Shown here: positions 45,421 to 58,145 of the stretch, piece after piece
How positions within the stretch are numbered: the first letter of the stretch is position 1
Layout of the letters: each line of letters opens with the position of its first letter
NCBI RefSeq assembly: GCF_041260155.1
Contig: NW_027248277.1
Span: 7,933,910 to 7,997,909, forward strand
Length of the DNA: 64,000 nucleotides
Origin: Ptychodera flava
Lineage: Eukaryota; Hemichordata; Enteropneusta; Ptychoderidae
Direction of reading: 5' to 3'
Made by a program: the position numbers and the translations under genes
The notes under the pieces: generated by a model
Database searches by the model: none
The model's input: the letters and a program-made list of their open reading frames with translations, nothing else
Told to the model about the DNA's origin: nothing

Positions 45421-46470
45421 ATATATGTACACACACCATGGGGCGCATAGACGCAGAGCGGATATAGACCACAGGGGACTACTGAGTTCACCTCTACCTC
45501 ACGCTCGACGCGTCACAGGAGTATAATAATTTTGTATCTAAACCCGGAACGATCGTGGATTCAATAATTTTCGCCCGATTTTCACGAAAGGTCGTCTTTT
45601 ATCAAACGAACTCAAAATTTTGGCGAGGATTGAACGCCATCAGGGGGTGACTCACCGCACTGACATAGCGCGGTATACATGTTGACTGTATTAGAACTGA
45701 TTCACGTGCATTTCGTGGTTTTCACGTCATAATAAGAATACTATTTAGTTTTTGGTGTAAAAGAAAATGGCTGGGTGCACTGGACACGCGAAACTGACGA
45801 CCATGTGTAATTTTCATTTTGCCAAATTTCCTTCGAGTACCAAGTAGGGGTGATCACCGGGGGACAGGTACATCTGGTATTCCATCAGCACAAGACGCGA
45901 TCGTCCCATGGGGACAGACAAATCGGAGTCAATGTTACCTGATAGAAAAGGTTTTAAGCCAACTGAGATAAACGATGTTACTTCTACGACTCTCCAGGTA
46001 AAGCATGTAAAATCCTGTCCCGAGAAAGGCATTTTGTTGGATACAGGCGATAAAAGCACTCCGTGCGTGAAATTGTGAGATCTCGCGAGAGTATGGAATA
46101 AATCACATTTCGTGAAAAATTTAGATTGTTAGCATCTAATTTGTGCACCATAGTGTTCTTGGCAGTACAGAGAAAGCGGGGGCTAAAAACCCCATTCCTC
46201 TGTGTTCTGGTATTCGAGAACGGCGGTAAGAAAACGCTGGGGCGACAGTGTGCAACCCGCGATTGTTTTATTATATAGTAACGGATAAAACATTTCGAAG
46301 TTATTACATGTATATCGTCTGCTCGTATATTTTCGTCACGGGCTTGCCTAAATATAACTAACCTTGTTTTAACGACCTACATGAAAGTTTGTCTTTCTTG
46401 GGATATCGTTTAACTAGTAATATGCTATACACATGCTATAGTCGCACTACAAATCGTAAAATGTGGTGTG

Positions 46471-48995
46471 TGCACCTTCTTTGTCGTGTATTTTCATAAG
46501 TGTTGTCGGATTTTTGTGGCCCATTTATGTCTATACTCGATATAATTCAGTACATCGGTATTAACCCTTATCAACAAGAAACTTGTCGTATAGCGGTCAA
46601 TTCATAAAAGTCATGATGCAGTTGACCAAGCCGTACTCTTCAGCAGACCAAACGACATGAAAGCAACGGGCGCTCTGGATAAAAGATGTCCGTGTCGCGA
46701 TGTACGTCGGTCTCAACGCGAACAAATTTCCAACGCGTTGGTATGTTTATTTTATCCAAAACCTGATTACTTGTATATATTTTTACTTACATGTGATCAT
46801 AACTTTCAAACCAATAATTTGCCAAGACTCGGAAGCAACATCGGCTCCCTAAACTGAGCAAAAAACAACCCTTAGGTCAAATGCTGGGTCAAGGGACCCA
46901 AAAGCTACAGTAGAAACGAGGAGGAAAAAAGCTTGTCCGTAAAGTTCGGTCCAAGGTTATTGCACAAGCTTGGAACAAGATTTGGAAGCTAAAACTTTTA
47001 TAAAGGTTAGTGCCCCAAGGTTCAACAAATGTATGCAAGGAGAAGCTTCAGCAATCCATGGCACATTTCGGCGATCCAATAAAACAATTTGCACCTTCAA
47101 AAAAGAAAAACGATTGGCACTAATTTGGGATAATTGGATTTTCATATTTTGCAAATTTCTCAAAAATGTCAGGTGCCATATAACTGAGTGTTGCAATATT
47201 GCAAATTACTCAAAAAAAAAACAAGTGTGTAATGTAAAAAGAAAAGCAGATGAAGTTACATTTGCAGATGAAATCGACACTACTTCATCATCCAATTATC
47301 CAAAATTAGTTCCACTCCTGATAAATCGAAATGGGGCTACTTTTCAATTTTCATATGGCTGCAAGTACCATCCTCACGGCAGTATACGGTACACCGGTTT
47401 CCTATATCTCAGACCAAAGATTTTACATTTAAAATCGGTGACAAAACGCGGCCAATCTGTTTATCGCAACGAAATTTTAATAAAGGAATTAGAAAACAGA
47501 TTTTTTGTTGATTTTCATGCTAGGCTAAAATCTGTTGCATATTGAAATATACCCTATTTCTTTTTTTCTATTTTCAATATCAATTTATCATTTCGAAATA
47601 AGCATTATGGTGCTACTGCGTGGCAGAGAAATTCAGAGAGCGGCCAATCGCCCTGTTTTAGCGTAAATTGAAAATAGGAAATGCAGACTATTTCCTATTT
47701 TCAATTAGGTCAGACATGCGCAATGACATGTAGTGCCGCCAACCCAGAAAGCTAAGGGAGTCCGACGTAATTAAATAATGATTACATTGTATCAAAAATG
47801 TATCAAAATTATCCCGCGAATTGAAAAGATTTTGACGTCAAGATACACTGACCCTTGTGGTACGTGCAGCACTGGCGTAATTACCTCGAAACGAGAGAGG
47901 GCAGATCAAAAATGTCATCCAACTATTCTAACTTGAATGACTAGGGCACGTGATGTTTACCCCTCAATGGCCCGCCAAACTAAATTTAGTACAGGCATTG
48001 CATGCGCGAAAAGTAATAATACCGCAGAACAATAAAATGATTACCATTATGCTTATTTTGTAATCATACTCTTATATTAGAAATAGGAAATAGAAATATG
48101 AGTATATTTCAATATTCAATAGATTTTAGCGTACAAGCAAAATCAACAAAAAATCTATTTTCAAATTTCTTTATTAAAATTTCGTTGGGGTAAACAGATT
48201 GGCCGCGTTTTGTCAGGGATTATTTAAACATAGGCTTAATATAATAATCAAGATGATAAAACCATTTGAAAATTGAAAATTAGCCCCATTTCAATTTTCT
48301 TTTTTGAAGTTGCAAAGTGGTTTCTTGTTGGCCGAATCTTGGACGTACCAGTCTTAAATCAATGTCGGTACGCTCACTATTGTACTGAGCTTCGGCGCCA
48401 CGCTTCATATGCGGCCTTTGACTAAGTTTTGACCAAGGTACTGCACAATCGCCTGTGTAGGGAGAGCAGTTGATTTATTACTTTTTATTATCAATAATTC
48501 ATTTATTTATTTATTCGTAAATACCGTGACTAATATTAAACGTTATACAAATATACACAACCTGAGCTGAGAATTGAAGGATAAGGCCAAAAAAATAAAT
48601 TGTGCTGTTTCGATGATGGTTATCAAAAATAGGGTAGGTAGGTGGGCAGGAATTTTTTTTCCAAAATATTTTTCTTTTCAAATATGCATTTTTCAGGGTT
48701 TGAGGGCGGTCAAACACTGGCCACAACATTTCCGGAAAATGTATCATAGCCTATATACATACATAAAAGACATCATCGTTCAAGCAAAAATCAAATGCCA
48801 AGTAACGAAGCGTGATTTTAAGCAATTTTTCTTCCTTTTTTACTTCTGTGTTTACGTAGCTCTAAAAAGTTTAGGGTCGGCAGGTAAAAAGTAGGGCGGG
48901 TCGGGTAATCGGAACAACACAATTTTTTTGTTCGGCCTCAGAAACATATTTGGCAGGCGATAGTGCGCCCTCGGCGACAAGACTTGTATTAACCT
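46471..48995. other. Spacer upstream of unit 4
   Basis: Inverted counterpart of 8195-11400 without the Harbinger-like insertion. It includes a foldback repeat (~47040-48330) and the block 'ggacaaaataaaagatgtccg'-like shared with units 1 and 3. The empty Harbinger target lies near 48762-48775. Confidence 0.6.
46970..47545 (+). other. Unassigned 191-codon frame in a foldback repeat
   Basis: An open frame (MEQDLEAKTFIKVSAPRFNK ...) crossing into the arm of an inverted repeat (47440-47560 against 48090-48230). About 50 codons (KRKADEVTFADEIDTTS) are recognisable in the inverted paralogue near 10486-10640, with amino-acid changes and loss of the rest. No known domain. Probably not a gene. Confidence 0.25.
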
Positions 48996-49008
48996 AGGTC
49001 AGAGGTCA
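48996..49008 (+). promoter_or_regulatory. DR1 nuclear-receptor-like site upstream of unit 4
   Basis: Exact AGGTCA-G-AGGTCA, 106 bp upstream of the ATG, the same distance as in unit 1. Confidence 0.5.
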
Positions 49009-49113
49009 TAATTCAACGAATGCTTACCAGGCTGCCATACAGTACACAGGCCTTGTTCGTCTCGGTGAACGCCGTTTTTCTGTTAGCAGAAGAGCTCAAA
49101 TCGTGAAATAACC

Positions 49114-49203
49114 ATGGGTGAGCAGACAACTATAGCCCAGTGTCAAACCTTGTCAGACACAAAACTATCACGGACAGACAAGATAGACGAACTATTCGAT
49201 CAG
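49114..49203 (+). CDS. ZnF unit 4, exon 1 (start exon)
   Basis: 30 codons (MGEQTTIAQCQTL ... IDELFDQ), phase-0 donor CAG|GTATGTGAAG. V2 of the other units is G here. Joins exon 2 at 52860. Confidence 0.75.
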
Positions 49204-49248
49204 GTATGTGAAGTAAGTTCTTGCAGTCTAGCCAGTCCACTCATCATG

Positions 49249-49849
49249 CACAATCACCTGTGTTCTTTTCGGTTCCGCTCTGTGCATATGCGCCCCATAG
49301 CTGCAAAATTGTAGCGCTACGGTGAGGCGGTCGGTCATTTTTGGTTTTTGCGACTTCGCTCACCAGTAGCGCTACAAGGCCGATGGCCCTGTAGAGGTGA
49401 AAATAAGCGCACCCCATTGAACAAGGCGTGTTGATGTGATTACCAACTTCCGGTAATGGCGGCTCCCTGAAACACCGATGCCCAACGCACGCCCAATCTT
49501 TATGGAACGCGATCGACGTGTTTGAACAAATTCAAAACCCAATAAACGACAAAATTAGTGAAGTATAGTATTGAGTCTTCAGTAGTGATAAATCAGTACA
49601 AACAAATGCAGTAAATATGCAGCATTTCACATCAACACGCCTTGTCCAGTGGGGTGCGCTTATTTTCACCTCTACAGGGCCATCGGCATTGTAGCCCTAC
49701 TGGTGAGCGAAGTCGCAAAACCAAAAATCACCGACCGCCTCACCGTAGCGCTACAATTTTGCAGCTAATGCGCCCCATAGATATGAGTACATATGCCTGA
49801 GATATGGGGCGCTCAGGCGCAGAGCGGAATAGAACACAGGTGATTGTGC
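49249..49849. mobile_element. Palindromic MITE split by a nested element
   Basis: The outer arms (GCACAATCACCTGTGTTCT and complement) are those of 7810-7941. The second half resumes after the nested insertion at 49298-49767. Confidence 0.75.
49298..49767. mobile_element. Nested Mutator-like MITE with 10-bp target duplication
   Basis: 470 bp, ends TAGCTGCAAAATTG and CAATTTTGCAGCTA with ~140-bp arms, flanked by exact ATGCGCCCCA (49288-49297 and 49768-49777). The uninterrupted host MITE elsewhere has that 10-mer once. It is a diverged relative (GTAGCGCTAC) of the copies in intron 1 of units 1, 3 and 4. Confidence 0.8.
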
Positions 49850-49957
49850 TTAATGCAGCAACGCAACCGTCACTGAAAAAATGCAACCAGTACAAATAAA
49901 TAAATATTATTGGTTGCATCAGTGACCGTTTGCTTTCATCATTGAGTAGAATGCCTT

Positions 49958-50026
49958 GTTACCAGAAACACATCGCTATTCCCCAAGGCCGTAGGCCGAG
50001 GGGTATAGCGATGTGTTTCTGGTAAC
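49958..50026. repeat. Near-perfect hairpin, ~33-bp arms
   Basis: GTTACCAGAAACACATCGCT pairs with the matching right arm ending at 50026. The loop is GTA between GGCC halves, with two small bulges. It lies at the left edge of an insertion absent from units 1 and 3 and may be an element terminus. Confidence 0.8.
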
Positions 50027-50635
50027 ACACGGCCACGAGGGGTAATAGACGAGCGCTATAGCCCGAATAAAGACCAGGCTATAGGTGTTTTATAACACAC
50101 CACATGCTCATGTTGTATTGTTATATAGTTTTTAATGTGTTTTGATATTTTGCACCGCACCAATCTATTGTGACAAGTTTCCTGGGCGATATTTCCACAG
50201 CGGTTACAGTTGTACATGGTACCACTTTCTTTCAAAAAATATTCTAAGCATACCTAGCGACATCCTTAGTTGCACTTCAATCTTTTCCATCGATGAGCTG
50301 TTCAAGTTCCTACGCTGTTGGAATGTTGGAAAATGTTGGAAAATCTGTTATAGAGAATGTGTCGTAACCTATTCCAGAAGAACATAAAGTTCTAGTGACC
50401 CGCCATTGTTGCAAAGCTGCAGACGACACTACGATCACGTGACCAGGCACTTTTCCAAATTTGGTCACAACTATTTCCCTGGGGAAATAGCTTTTCAAAA
50501 AATACCCTCTGACGTCACTTTTGTCGATCCGGTGGGGACTAGTGGTATCTATTTTCTCATCACGTGACGTATCCTGGCCAATCGCAACAGGGAATGAGCA
50601 TGTGGCGTGTTATAATACTGTCTACCAGGAGGGCT

Positions 50636-52418
50636 TAGTTGCAAAACTGTAGCTCTACAGTGAGGCGGTCAGTGAGTTTTGGTTTTTGCGACTTTGCTCA
50701 CCAGTAGAGCTACAATGCCGAACGCCCTGTAGCTTTCAAAATAAACCCGCCGCATGTGAACTCCCACGTATTTACTGCATTTGGTCATACCGATTTATCA
50801 CTACTGTAGACTAAACTGAGACTATTTAAATAATAACACACGCCAGCAAGGGCAAGATCACGATTTGTTGCCCGCCCAAGGGATGGTGCTCATGACGGTA
50901 ATATTGATGATGCCTGAGCCGAACAAACACTTATTTTCGAAACTTTGCTCAGAATGCAGTCAAGTGTCGATCGAGACTCGTCCACAGTGAAACGTTCTAT
51001 TTGTTGCTCGATCGCAATGCTACATGAAGTTGAATTAACGTCTAAAAACGAAGACAGTGTTGTTCGAGCTTTTCTAGTTTAATGTACTAAACGTCGTCTT
51101 GTACTTCAGGTCAAGCTAATTTCTTGTATCTTTTCAAAAGCCATTACTTTACAGAAAATACAAAGCAAATGTACTCGATGATATGGTACGCACAGAAAGG
51201 ACGCGCGGTATTCCAGAAAGTGGTAGCAGGCTATATCACTGCACGCGACAGGGCTGTATCAGCGCACGCGACAGGGCTATATCAGCGCACGTGACAGGGA
51301 TATATCACATAAGCCATGTTCTGTCACTTTTTGTTCTACCGGTATATCACGTGAGTGAGGCTCAGCCAATCACAGTACCTGAATAATACGTGAGGTAATA
51401 AACTACCGTACACTACCCTTGTGGTTTATTAGGTTTGGTATTTGTTCACACACGTCAATCGTATTCAAAAAAAATCTTGGAGGAGCCATTACCTACTTCT
51501 GGTATACGGTAAATGGCGGCTCCCAGAAACACACTCAGTGTTTATGGAAAGCGATCAACGTGCTTGAACAAATACCAAAGCTCATAAGGGACAAGCTTAT
51601 TGTAGTATATATAGTGTTTAGTCTTCAGTAGTGTTCAATCGGTATGACCAAATGCAGTATATGTAACACGTCTGACCTGAGAGTGACTGCAGCGTAAGGT
51701 GTATCTACACCGATGTTAGCATGCAATAGCATGCTAATTGTTACACATTTTTGCCATAAAGGGTATATGGCTGTCAATTGTTTTCTAGAATAACAATAGA
51801 CTATAGCAGTTTAACTCAGAAATGCTAAGTTCAACAACAAAAATTAATAATGATTCAGGTCAGTTTATTTTAACAGGGCTGAGAACACGATATTTATTTC
51901 CCACTTGAGTTGGCCGTTCGTTCTCACGAGAGTTGGCTTGTTTCAAAATGGCAGTGCACAGTGGTAACAGAAACCAGCTTTCCAAAGTAATCGAAAATAA
52001 TCATTTCGAACTAAATTTCTCTCAGAGAGATTCTTTCGTCAGGAAAACACATTGTCAATTAAGATTTGTGATAGATGAGATCTTTAATTCTATGTAATCT
52101 TTGACAAAGTAGTCAAAATGGCCACGTCCATTTAAACAACCGGAATCGCACTCTTTTCAAACTCGTAGGTATAATAGATTCAAATTCTAAATATATTCAT
52201 GTACACGCATTAGTCTGAATGCTCGTTTCACGATCGACCTGCGGCCACTCGCGCTGCACTCTCTAATATGTGAGATTTCATATAAAAATGCTGCCTATGT
52301 GTGGCGCGCTTATTTTGAAGGCAACAGGGCCGTCAGCATTGTAGCTCTACTGGTGAGCGAGGTCACAAAAACCAAAACTCACCGACCGCCTCACTGGTGA
52401 GCTTCCATTTTGCAGCTA
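50636..52418. mobile_element. Mutator-like element, long copy with inserts
   Basis: The ends TAGTTGCAAAACTG and TTTTGCAGCTA are flanked by AGGAGGGCT / GGGAGGGCT (8 of 9 matching). Same insertion site as 6417-7674 and 25587-25900. Compared with unit 1 it has about 600 bp of extra sequence near 50820-51415, including a short tandem array of GCGCACGCGACAGGGCTATA units (51229-51310). Confidence 0.65.
51229..51310. repeat. ~23-bp tandem array
   Basis: Three to four units of ATATCAGCGCACGCGACAGG-type sequence with minor changes. Confidence 0.75.
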
Positions 52419-52859
52419 GGGAGGGCTATGCATGCAGGTGGAGGTAGAACAATATGGCTACCTCCATGAACCTGTTCTGCCATTTAACAGCGGAATGTTG
52501 GGTGGGCTGTTTTAACACTCTGACACTTCCCCGCCAACCATTCCAACAAGGAGCATCCAGGATTTAACATCCATCATGCTGTATATGGACCATGGAGCTA
52601 TTTGGTAGTGCCGCCATGCATGGACCATCTCTCTCTACTATGCTGTTTCACAGGGTTCACAGTAAGATCCAGTCTTCAACTCTTGGGTTTTTCCCATCCA
52701 TGGGAGGCGCCTAGTGGTCCATGGACAGGTTTTCCCTTCCCTATTTCTATCCTTCCTCTATTATGGAAGAAAATAGAATATGTATGAAGATTACTTTATA
52801 AACATTCTTATTACCCATGTGGAATATCAGTCAACATAAAATTGTGTATCTTTTTCCAG

Positions 52860-54407
52860 GGTGAAGAATTAATGGAAAAGCTTGGATGTCAGGTGTTTAT
52901 CCTTGTCTCAGGAGATGGAATCTGTTCCAGTTATATGGGAAGTGAAGTTCTCTTGAAAGAGTTCTGCTCTTCAGGACTGAAAATGAAACCACAGGATGTT
53001 CCAAGAACAAGGAAAAACAGTGAGACGCAAATGAATTATTGGATTGCAGAGGACAATGGATATGGACAACAAATATTACTGAGAAGTGTACTGCAGACTT
53101 CGTACGATAAGATGCCAGCTAGCTGCTCAATGAAGGAAAATACGGCTAGTGTTACCATAGTCACAGGTACCAATGTGTCGACAGATATTGAGCAAAGGTC
53201 AGAACATGAGGAAGGGGGTGATGCACTGTTGCCAAGTAACGAGAGTTGTGAGAGGGAGGATAACAGTATTTCAAACGATGATGACAATACAGTGCTGCCA
53301 AACCTCACTTTGGAGGACGTAAAGCATGAAAGTAATAACAATGCTACCAAGACTATATGTTCAGAAAATGACGTAGGAGAAATGACAGAAAATTGTCCAG
53401 TGGAGAAAGAGACTGTATCTCCTGTTAATGACATGATGGAAAGGGAAGAAAGATGTCCATCAGAGAAAGAGATCACACCGAGAAATAATACAGAATTTGT
53501 GAAAAAACTGCGTAGAAAGAGGAAAACAGGTGAAAAACAACGTCGTCTTAGACACCGGTACTACAAATTTTCCCCAAGTGACCCAGATAAACACCGCAGA
53601 GGAATACAGAAGGTATTCAAGAAATTTTATGAGACAAAACCAAATTTATGTGACAAGTGTGGATTTTCTTTTAGAAATCCCCATGGATTGGAAGTTCATC
53701 AACATAGGGCGCCATGCCCGGGACGTAGATGTAAATTTTGTAGAGTAAGCTTTCCATTTAAGCTATGGCAAAAACATCTGCTCGATAAACATGTTGCGGA
53801 AATTAAAATCTATGAGTGCCACGTCTGTGAGAAACAATTCTTACAACGTATGGAGCTTAGTTGTCACCTTCAGATTCATGAACCAGAGAAAACTTATATG
53901 TGTGATATTTGTGGACGTACCTTAAAAACTGAGCATTGTTTAGCAACTCATAAACTTATGCATGAGGGAAAGAAATTCAAGTGCGACTACTGTGATTATA
54001 AGACTGTCAGGAAATGTGATCTGACAGGACACATGCAGCGCCACATTGACAAATCTAAATTACAGTGCAAGGAATGTGGTAAGCAGTTACTCAACTCAAA
54101 CAGTCTACGGAAGCATATCCAGCGGTTCCACATCAAATTAAAATATCCATGCAGTGATTGTGATCAAGAGTTTTGTGTGCCATGGGAGCTGCAACATCAT
54201 GTGGAACGGCACCACAGTGGCGACAGAAATCTTCTGACATGTGAAAAGTGTGACAAAGGATTCCATACAAAGAAACTGCTGAACGCCCATTTGAGAGTGG
54301 TTCACAGCGAACACCCTGTAAAGTGTCAGATTTGCCTGAAAGAGTTTCGACATCATTCGAGGCTTAAACGTCATCTTAGAGTTCACGAGAGGTCAGAAGT
54401 CAAAAAG
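52860..54407 (+). CDS. ZnF unit 4, exon 2: N-terminal domain plus nine zinc fingers
   Basis: A 516-residue open exon in phase 0 at both ends. N-terminal domain EELMEKLGCQVFILVSGDG; then an acidic linker, a basic patch (KKLRRKRKTGEKQRRLRHR, two residues longer than in other units) and nine fingers, the first C2HC-like. Recognition helices of fingers 5 and 6 read VRKCDLTGH and LNSNSLRKH, distinct from the other copies. With exons 1 and 4 the predicted protein has about 694 residues and no breaks. Read-through of the GTAAAG donor gives V-K-C and a stop. Confidence 0.85.
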
Positions 54408-54722
54408 GTAAAGTGTTGATTCTGTCCTAGATTAGTTATTATTGGGTCAGAGATGAAAAACCCGTATAACAATGTCAAAGTGGTTGTAACCACAATTATT
54501 GCTGTCTTAAATGGCTTTTGTCTTGTACTAGGGGCAAACTATGTGATGTTGAAATGCATTGTGGGTAGAAAGTCAACTTCTCACCACAGCAAGAATTTGA
54601 AATTGTGATATTGCTGAGCTGTTTTGACTGTGACGTCTTCGCTAGGTGATCGGGTGCTGTACATTGTGAGTTTGAATGCCATGGAGAATTTACTGAACTT
54701 TCTCATCTTTTTATCTTTTCAG
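54408..54722 (+). other. Unit 4 intron 2
   Basis: A 315-bp intron, GTAAAG to ttatcttttcag, of the shared class. Confidence 0.7.
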
Positions 54723-55169
54723 ATGACAGACACAAGTCAGAATGGTACATCTGAATTGGCAAGTATTGTTACCATAGTAACAGATACAAATCAGTCATCT
54801 ATAGATAGAGAAAAGACAGCTAATCAGCAAAAGACATCGAACAAAAGAAAAAGCAATAATCCTGTAGTGCGTGGAAACTCCAAGAAAAGGAAGGCTGTTA
54901 AAAAGCAACACAGTGTACACCCAAAGTCTTCTGCCAAAAAGCCGAGAAAGAAACAGAGAAAAAGAAAGAAAAAGTCCCAAAAATGTTCTGAGACCAACCT
55001 GAATGCATGCACTATGTGTGGATTTCCGTTCAAAAAACCCATTGGCTTGGATGAAGGGGAGCCTAACTCGAGACGCAGGTGTAACTTTTGTGGAACAAGT
55101 TTTCCAGTCAAAGAAAAGCAACAAAATTTCCTTGATAATCGTTTAGCAGAGATTGAGATCAATGAGTGA
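54723..55169 (+). CDS. ZnF unit 4, exon 4 (C-terminal basic exon)
   Basis: 148 residues (MTDTSQNGTSELAS ...) with a basic run KKPRKKQRKRKKKSQK and a degenerate finger pair (CTMCGFPF, CNFCGTSF) in which the four cysteines remain but the histidines are gone. No frame break, as in unit 2. After the stop, a remnant of finger 3 (ICEKRFIQDFHLSR) is still readable, so the exon once ran on into a full finger array. Confidence 0.7.
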   Translation: MTDTSQNGTSELASIVTIVTDTNQSSIDREKTANQQKTSNKRKSNNPVVRGNSKKRKAVKKQHSVHPKSSAKKPRKKQRKRKKKSQKCSETNLNACTMCGFPFKKPIGLDEGEPNSRRRCNFCGTSFPVKEKQQNFLDNRLAEIEINE

Positions 55170-55915
55170 TATATCTGTGAGAAGCGATTCATTCAAGATT
55201 TTCATCTCAGTAGGCAAAGTCCATACGGATGGACCTGAGTTCAAATGAGGTTTATTTGTAATTGTATGAAAACTTTAACATCTCTTGACAATTACAGGCT
55301 AATTGGCTTTCAGGTAAAGCCGTGAAGTTTGTGCTATCACCGTGATTATAAGATTTTCATAGAAACTGTTTTGCAAAAATGCATGCAATACCAACCTATT
55401 ATTGGAAAATTTGACTGTAATCATTTGGTTCGGCATTCAGTCAGTGCAAGCAGTCTATTCTGAAATATTCAGTTTTTAATGATAGTTTCCTATATCAGTG
55501 CAATCTGTGGGAACAATTGTTTCTGTGCATTTAGATCTACAACACTATGTGAAAGGACATTATAGAGGATACACAAAACCTTCACATGTGTTCCACACAT
55601 GTGAAAGGATTTCATCAAAGAATACTACTGTACTGCTATCTGAAAGCATGTTACAGTGAGCATTCTGTGAGGTGTTAGATTTACTGGAAAAACATTTAGA
55701 CATCATTCCCTCCTTAAACCTTGTCTGCTGGTTCACAACAGGGTCAAAAGTCAAAAAGGTCATGAGTTCACTTTTCCTGAGAACTCATCAGTCTAATATG
55801 CTACTGTTACTAAAGCGTTGTATAATCATAGAGTGATTACGGGGTATTTGACTTGCTTTTAGACAGCGCCCTCAGACACTGACTTCGGATGGGGATATTC
55901 ATCATATTTTCTTAA
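55170..55915 (+). pseudogene. ZnF unit 4: decayed finger tail
   Basis: Remnants of fingers 3, 8 and 9 with many breaks, parallel to the tails of the other units, ending in the shared 'cagcgccctcagacactgac' segment. Confidence 0.6.
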
Positions 55916-58090
55916 AAGGGAAGTGGTCGTCGGAACTGCACATGTGCAACTTTCTTGTTTACAAACAATGTATTTCATGCACTATATATAGATGCATCAT
56001 GTCAAAGTAGCTGTGACATTTAAATTTTATGATGTACATTAAGACAAATATGTTTTAACTTTCATCAATCGCCAAGTAGCTTGGTTACAGTGTTTATATC
56101 ATTCGTAAGGATCCCTAGCGACCTTTGAGCGCCGCTCAGAGGACCACCACCCTTTTAAAACTCTTTGCTAATCAATGAGACTTGTTGCTGTCTACCTATG
56201 CCACTACACATGGTGTGGATACATGACAATTTTACATTTTATGGAGAAAGCACAAAATAACGATGAGATTTTATGACAATGGGGTATCTTCAGTTTCCTC
56301 ATACATGAGTTCGGTGTTAAAGTGACTTTATTTTGATGTTTGACATATCTATACTAAAACATACAAAGACATTTTGATATTAAAATCTCTTTGTATCATT
56401 AGGAGGATATTTTATCCTCAAGTTGATATGTGTCATGCCCTCAAAAGTGACTGACAGCCATTTCATTAGAAACCCTGTATCTTCCCAGAAAAAAATATCC
56501 GATGTGACCAATGCATATCTTTAGTACTGTAAATCAGGAAGACATCCTGATCTAACTCATTAAAGTTGTGATGATTGTATTTGCACACAGTGAGCGTTGC
56601 TTTTTATTTCCATTTTTAGTGATTTACTGTTTTCTTTTAGCATCCTGTGTCAGAATTTGACGTTTAATTTGCCAGTGTGCTTCTAACCAATTGTATCACT
56701 CCTTAAAGTATAGTTTGATAATTTTTTCCCCAAGGGCAACTTCAAAATTGTTTCAAATTTATTGATTGCGCAGCCCCTCTAGTCTAGCGCGAGACTGATG
56801 GGTTGTCATTTGCTTGCAATCTTGTTTCCCTGGTACTACAGTACTCAGATTTAGAGTCAGTTTGTTAACCGTTTGAGCGCCAAAGTCAATTTTTGTCACT
56901 TTTATAAAATGTGCCCCAGTCAATTTTTTCAGATTTTTGCCAAAATTTTGGTGAAAACCTGTAGCCAATAAAATGTGATGTCCATTTGATCCAAAATTAT
57001 CAAAAAAATTACAGAAAAATTCATAAAAATTGTAAAATGTTGCACTGAAATTTTGGTGGGAAAAATTACAGCACTCAAAGGGTTAATCATAAATAGTTGA
57101 CTACTTTGTCTCATTATTGTTTGTTACATTTTATTTCAATCATTTTTATGACTTACTGCACCAGATATCCAGATTTGCCCCAAGTCTGCGAGCATAGAAA
57201 TATCAAAACAGAGTAACCTGAAGGAGTAAACTTCCAGTGGACTGCAAGCGAAATTGAATAATATATACTTTAGCAAACAGTGGCACAGATAGTTGGGTAA
57301 ACATGATTGCTGTCCTGCCAGTAACAGCTATAGGTGCACCTGAGAATGGCCAACCAACTCGAGGCTAAGTCTATGACATTATTCTATTCATTCACAATCT
57401 TAGCCTCAAGAGTTACCCTACTTAGGGTCATCCATGTCCATGCTGTTTATGCAAAGAGAACTCGGGTAGCTCAACATCAGAATTAAATTTTGAGCCCTGA
57501 AGTACAATTTACTGTAGATTTTTGTCTTCAACATGACATTTATGATAAGTATTTAAATAAAAACTGCCATATATTCTCAATTTGGTTTAGTAGGGTGTGA
57601 ATTTTTTTATTGAATAAATCTGTATGCATTGAGAGTGATGTTAAACAAGCAACCCATGGTTACGTCCACCGTCAACATACACTTACTCCTCCAGTATGAC
57701 CTTCATTGACCCATGTTCCTTCATCTCTTGATGCAGGGACCATTATCAAATTTGTCTGAAAGAGAAATGATGAACATGAAAGTTGCTAAATAAACTTGAC
57801 CCGGTGCATACAATTCTTACATTGATTGATTTCCCTTCAAAAAAATGTTGAAATCATGAGTTGATGTATCTTGAATGAGAAGTTATCACTGGAATTGCAC
57901 TAGATGATGCACAGGGGACACGTGCTCCTTGTTTATTTGTGTCTGTGTTGGTTTGTGTGTATGTTTGTGTTTGTTTATTTGTTATTTTTAATAAAATAAC
58001 AGCGAAAAGCTATTTTGTTAATATTTGTCAATAAAGAGCAGTTTATTTTTTTATTTGTTTGTTTGTTTGTTTGTTGACATGTATTTCCGA
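55916..58090. other. Spacer between units 4 and 5
   Basis: 56150-56225 and 56226-56880 match the sequence on the two sides of the 11.6-kb element, giving its empty site. The remainder to 58090 shows no gene, TIR or repeat that I can name, apart from low-complexity TTTG runs near 57940-58070. Confidence 0.55.
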
Positions 58091-58091
58091 T

Positions 58092-58145
58092 GGTTAGGGT
58101 TAGGGTTAAGGCTTAGGCTTAAGTTAGGGTTAGGGTTAGGATTAG
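58092..58145. repeat. Interstitial telomere-like (TTAGGG)n
   Basis: Seven to eight TTAGGG or one-change units (TTAAGG, TTAGGC) in a row. Short and degenerate, so an internal relic rather than a chromosome end. Confidence 0.7.

Larger units (their letters stand above)
49204..52859 (+). other. Unit 4 intron 1, transposon-filled
   Basis: A 3.7-kb intron with a palindromic MITE holding a nested Mutator-like element (49249-49849), a hairpin-bearing insertion (about 49955-50625), and a large Mutator-like copy (50636-52418) with further insertions. The acceptor is tttttccag. Confidence 0.65.
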
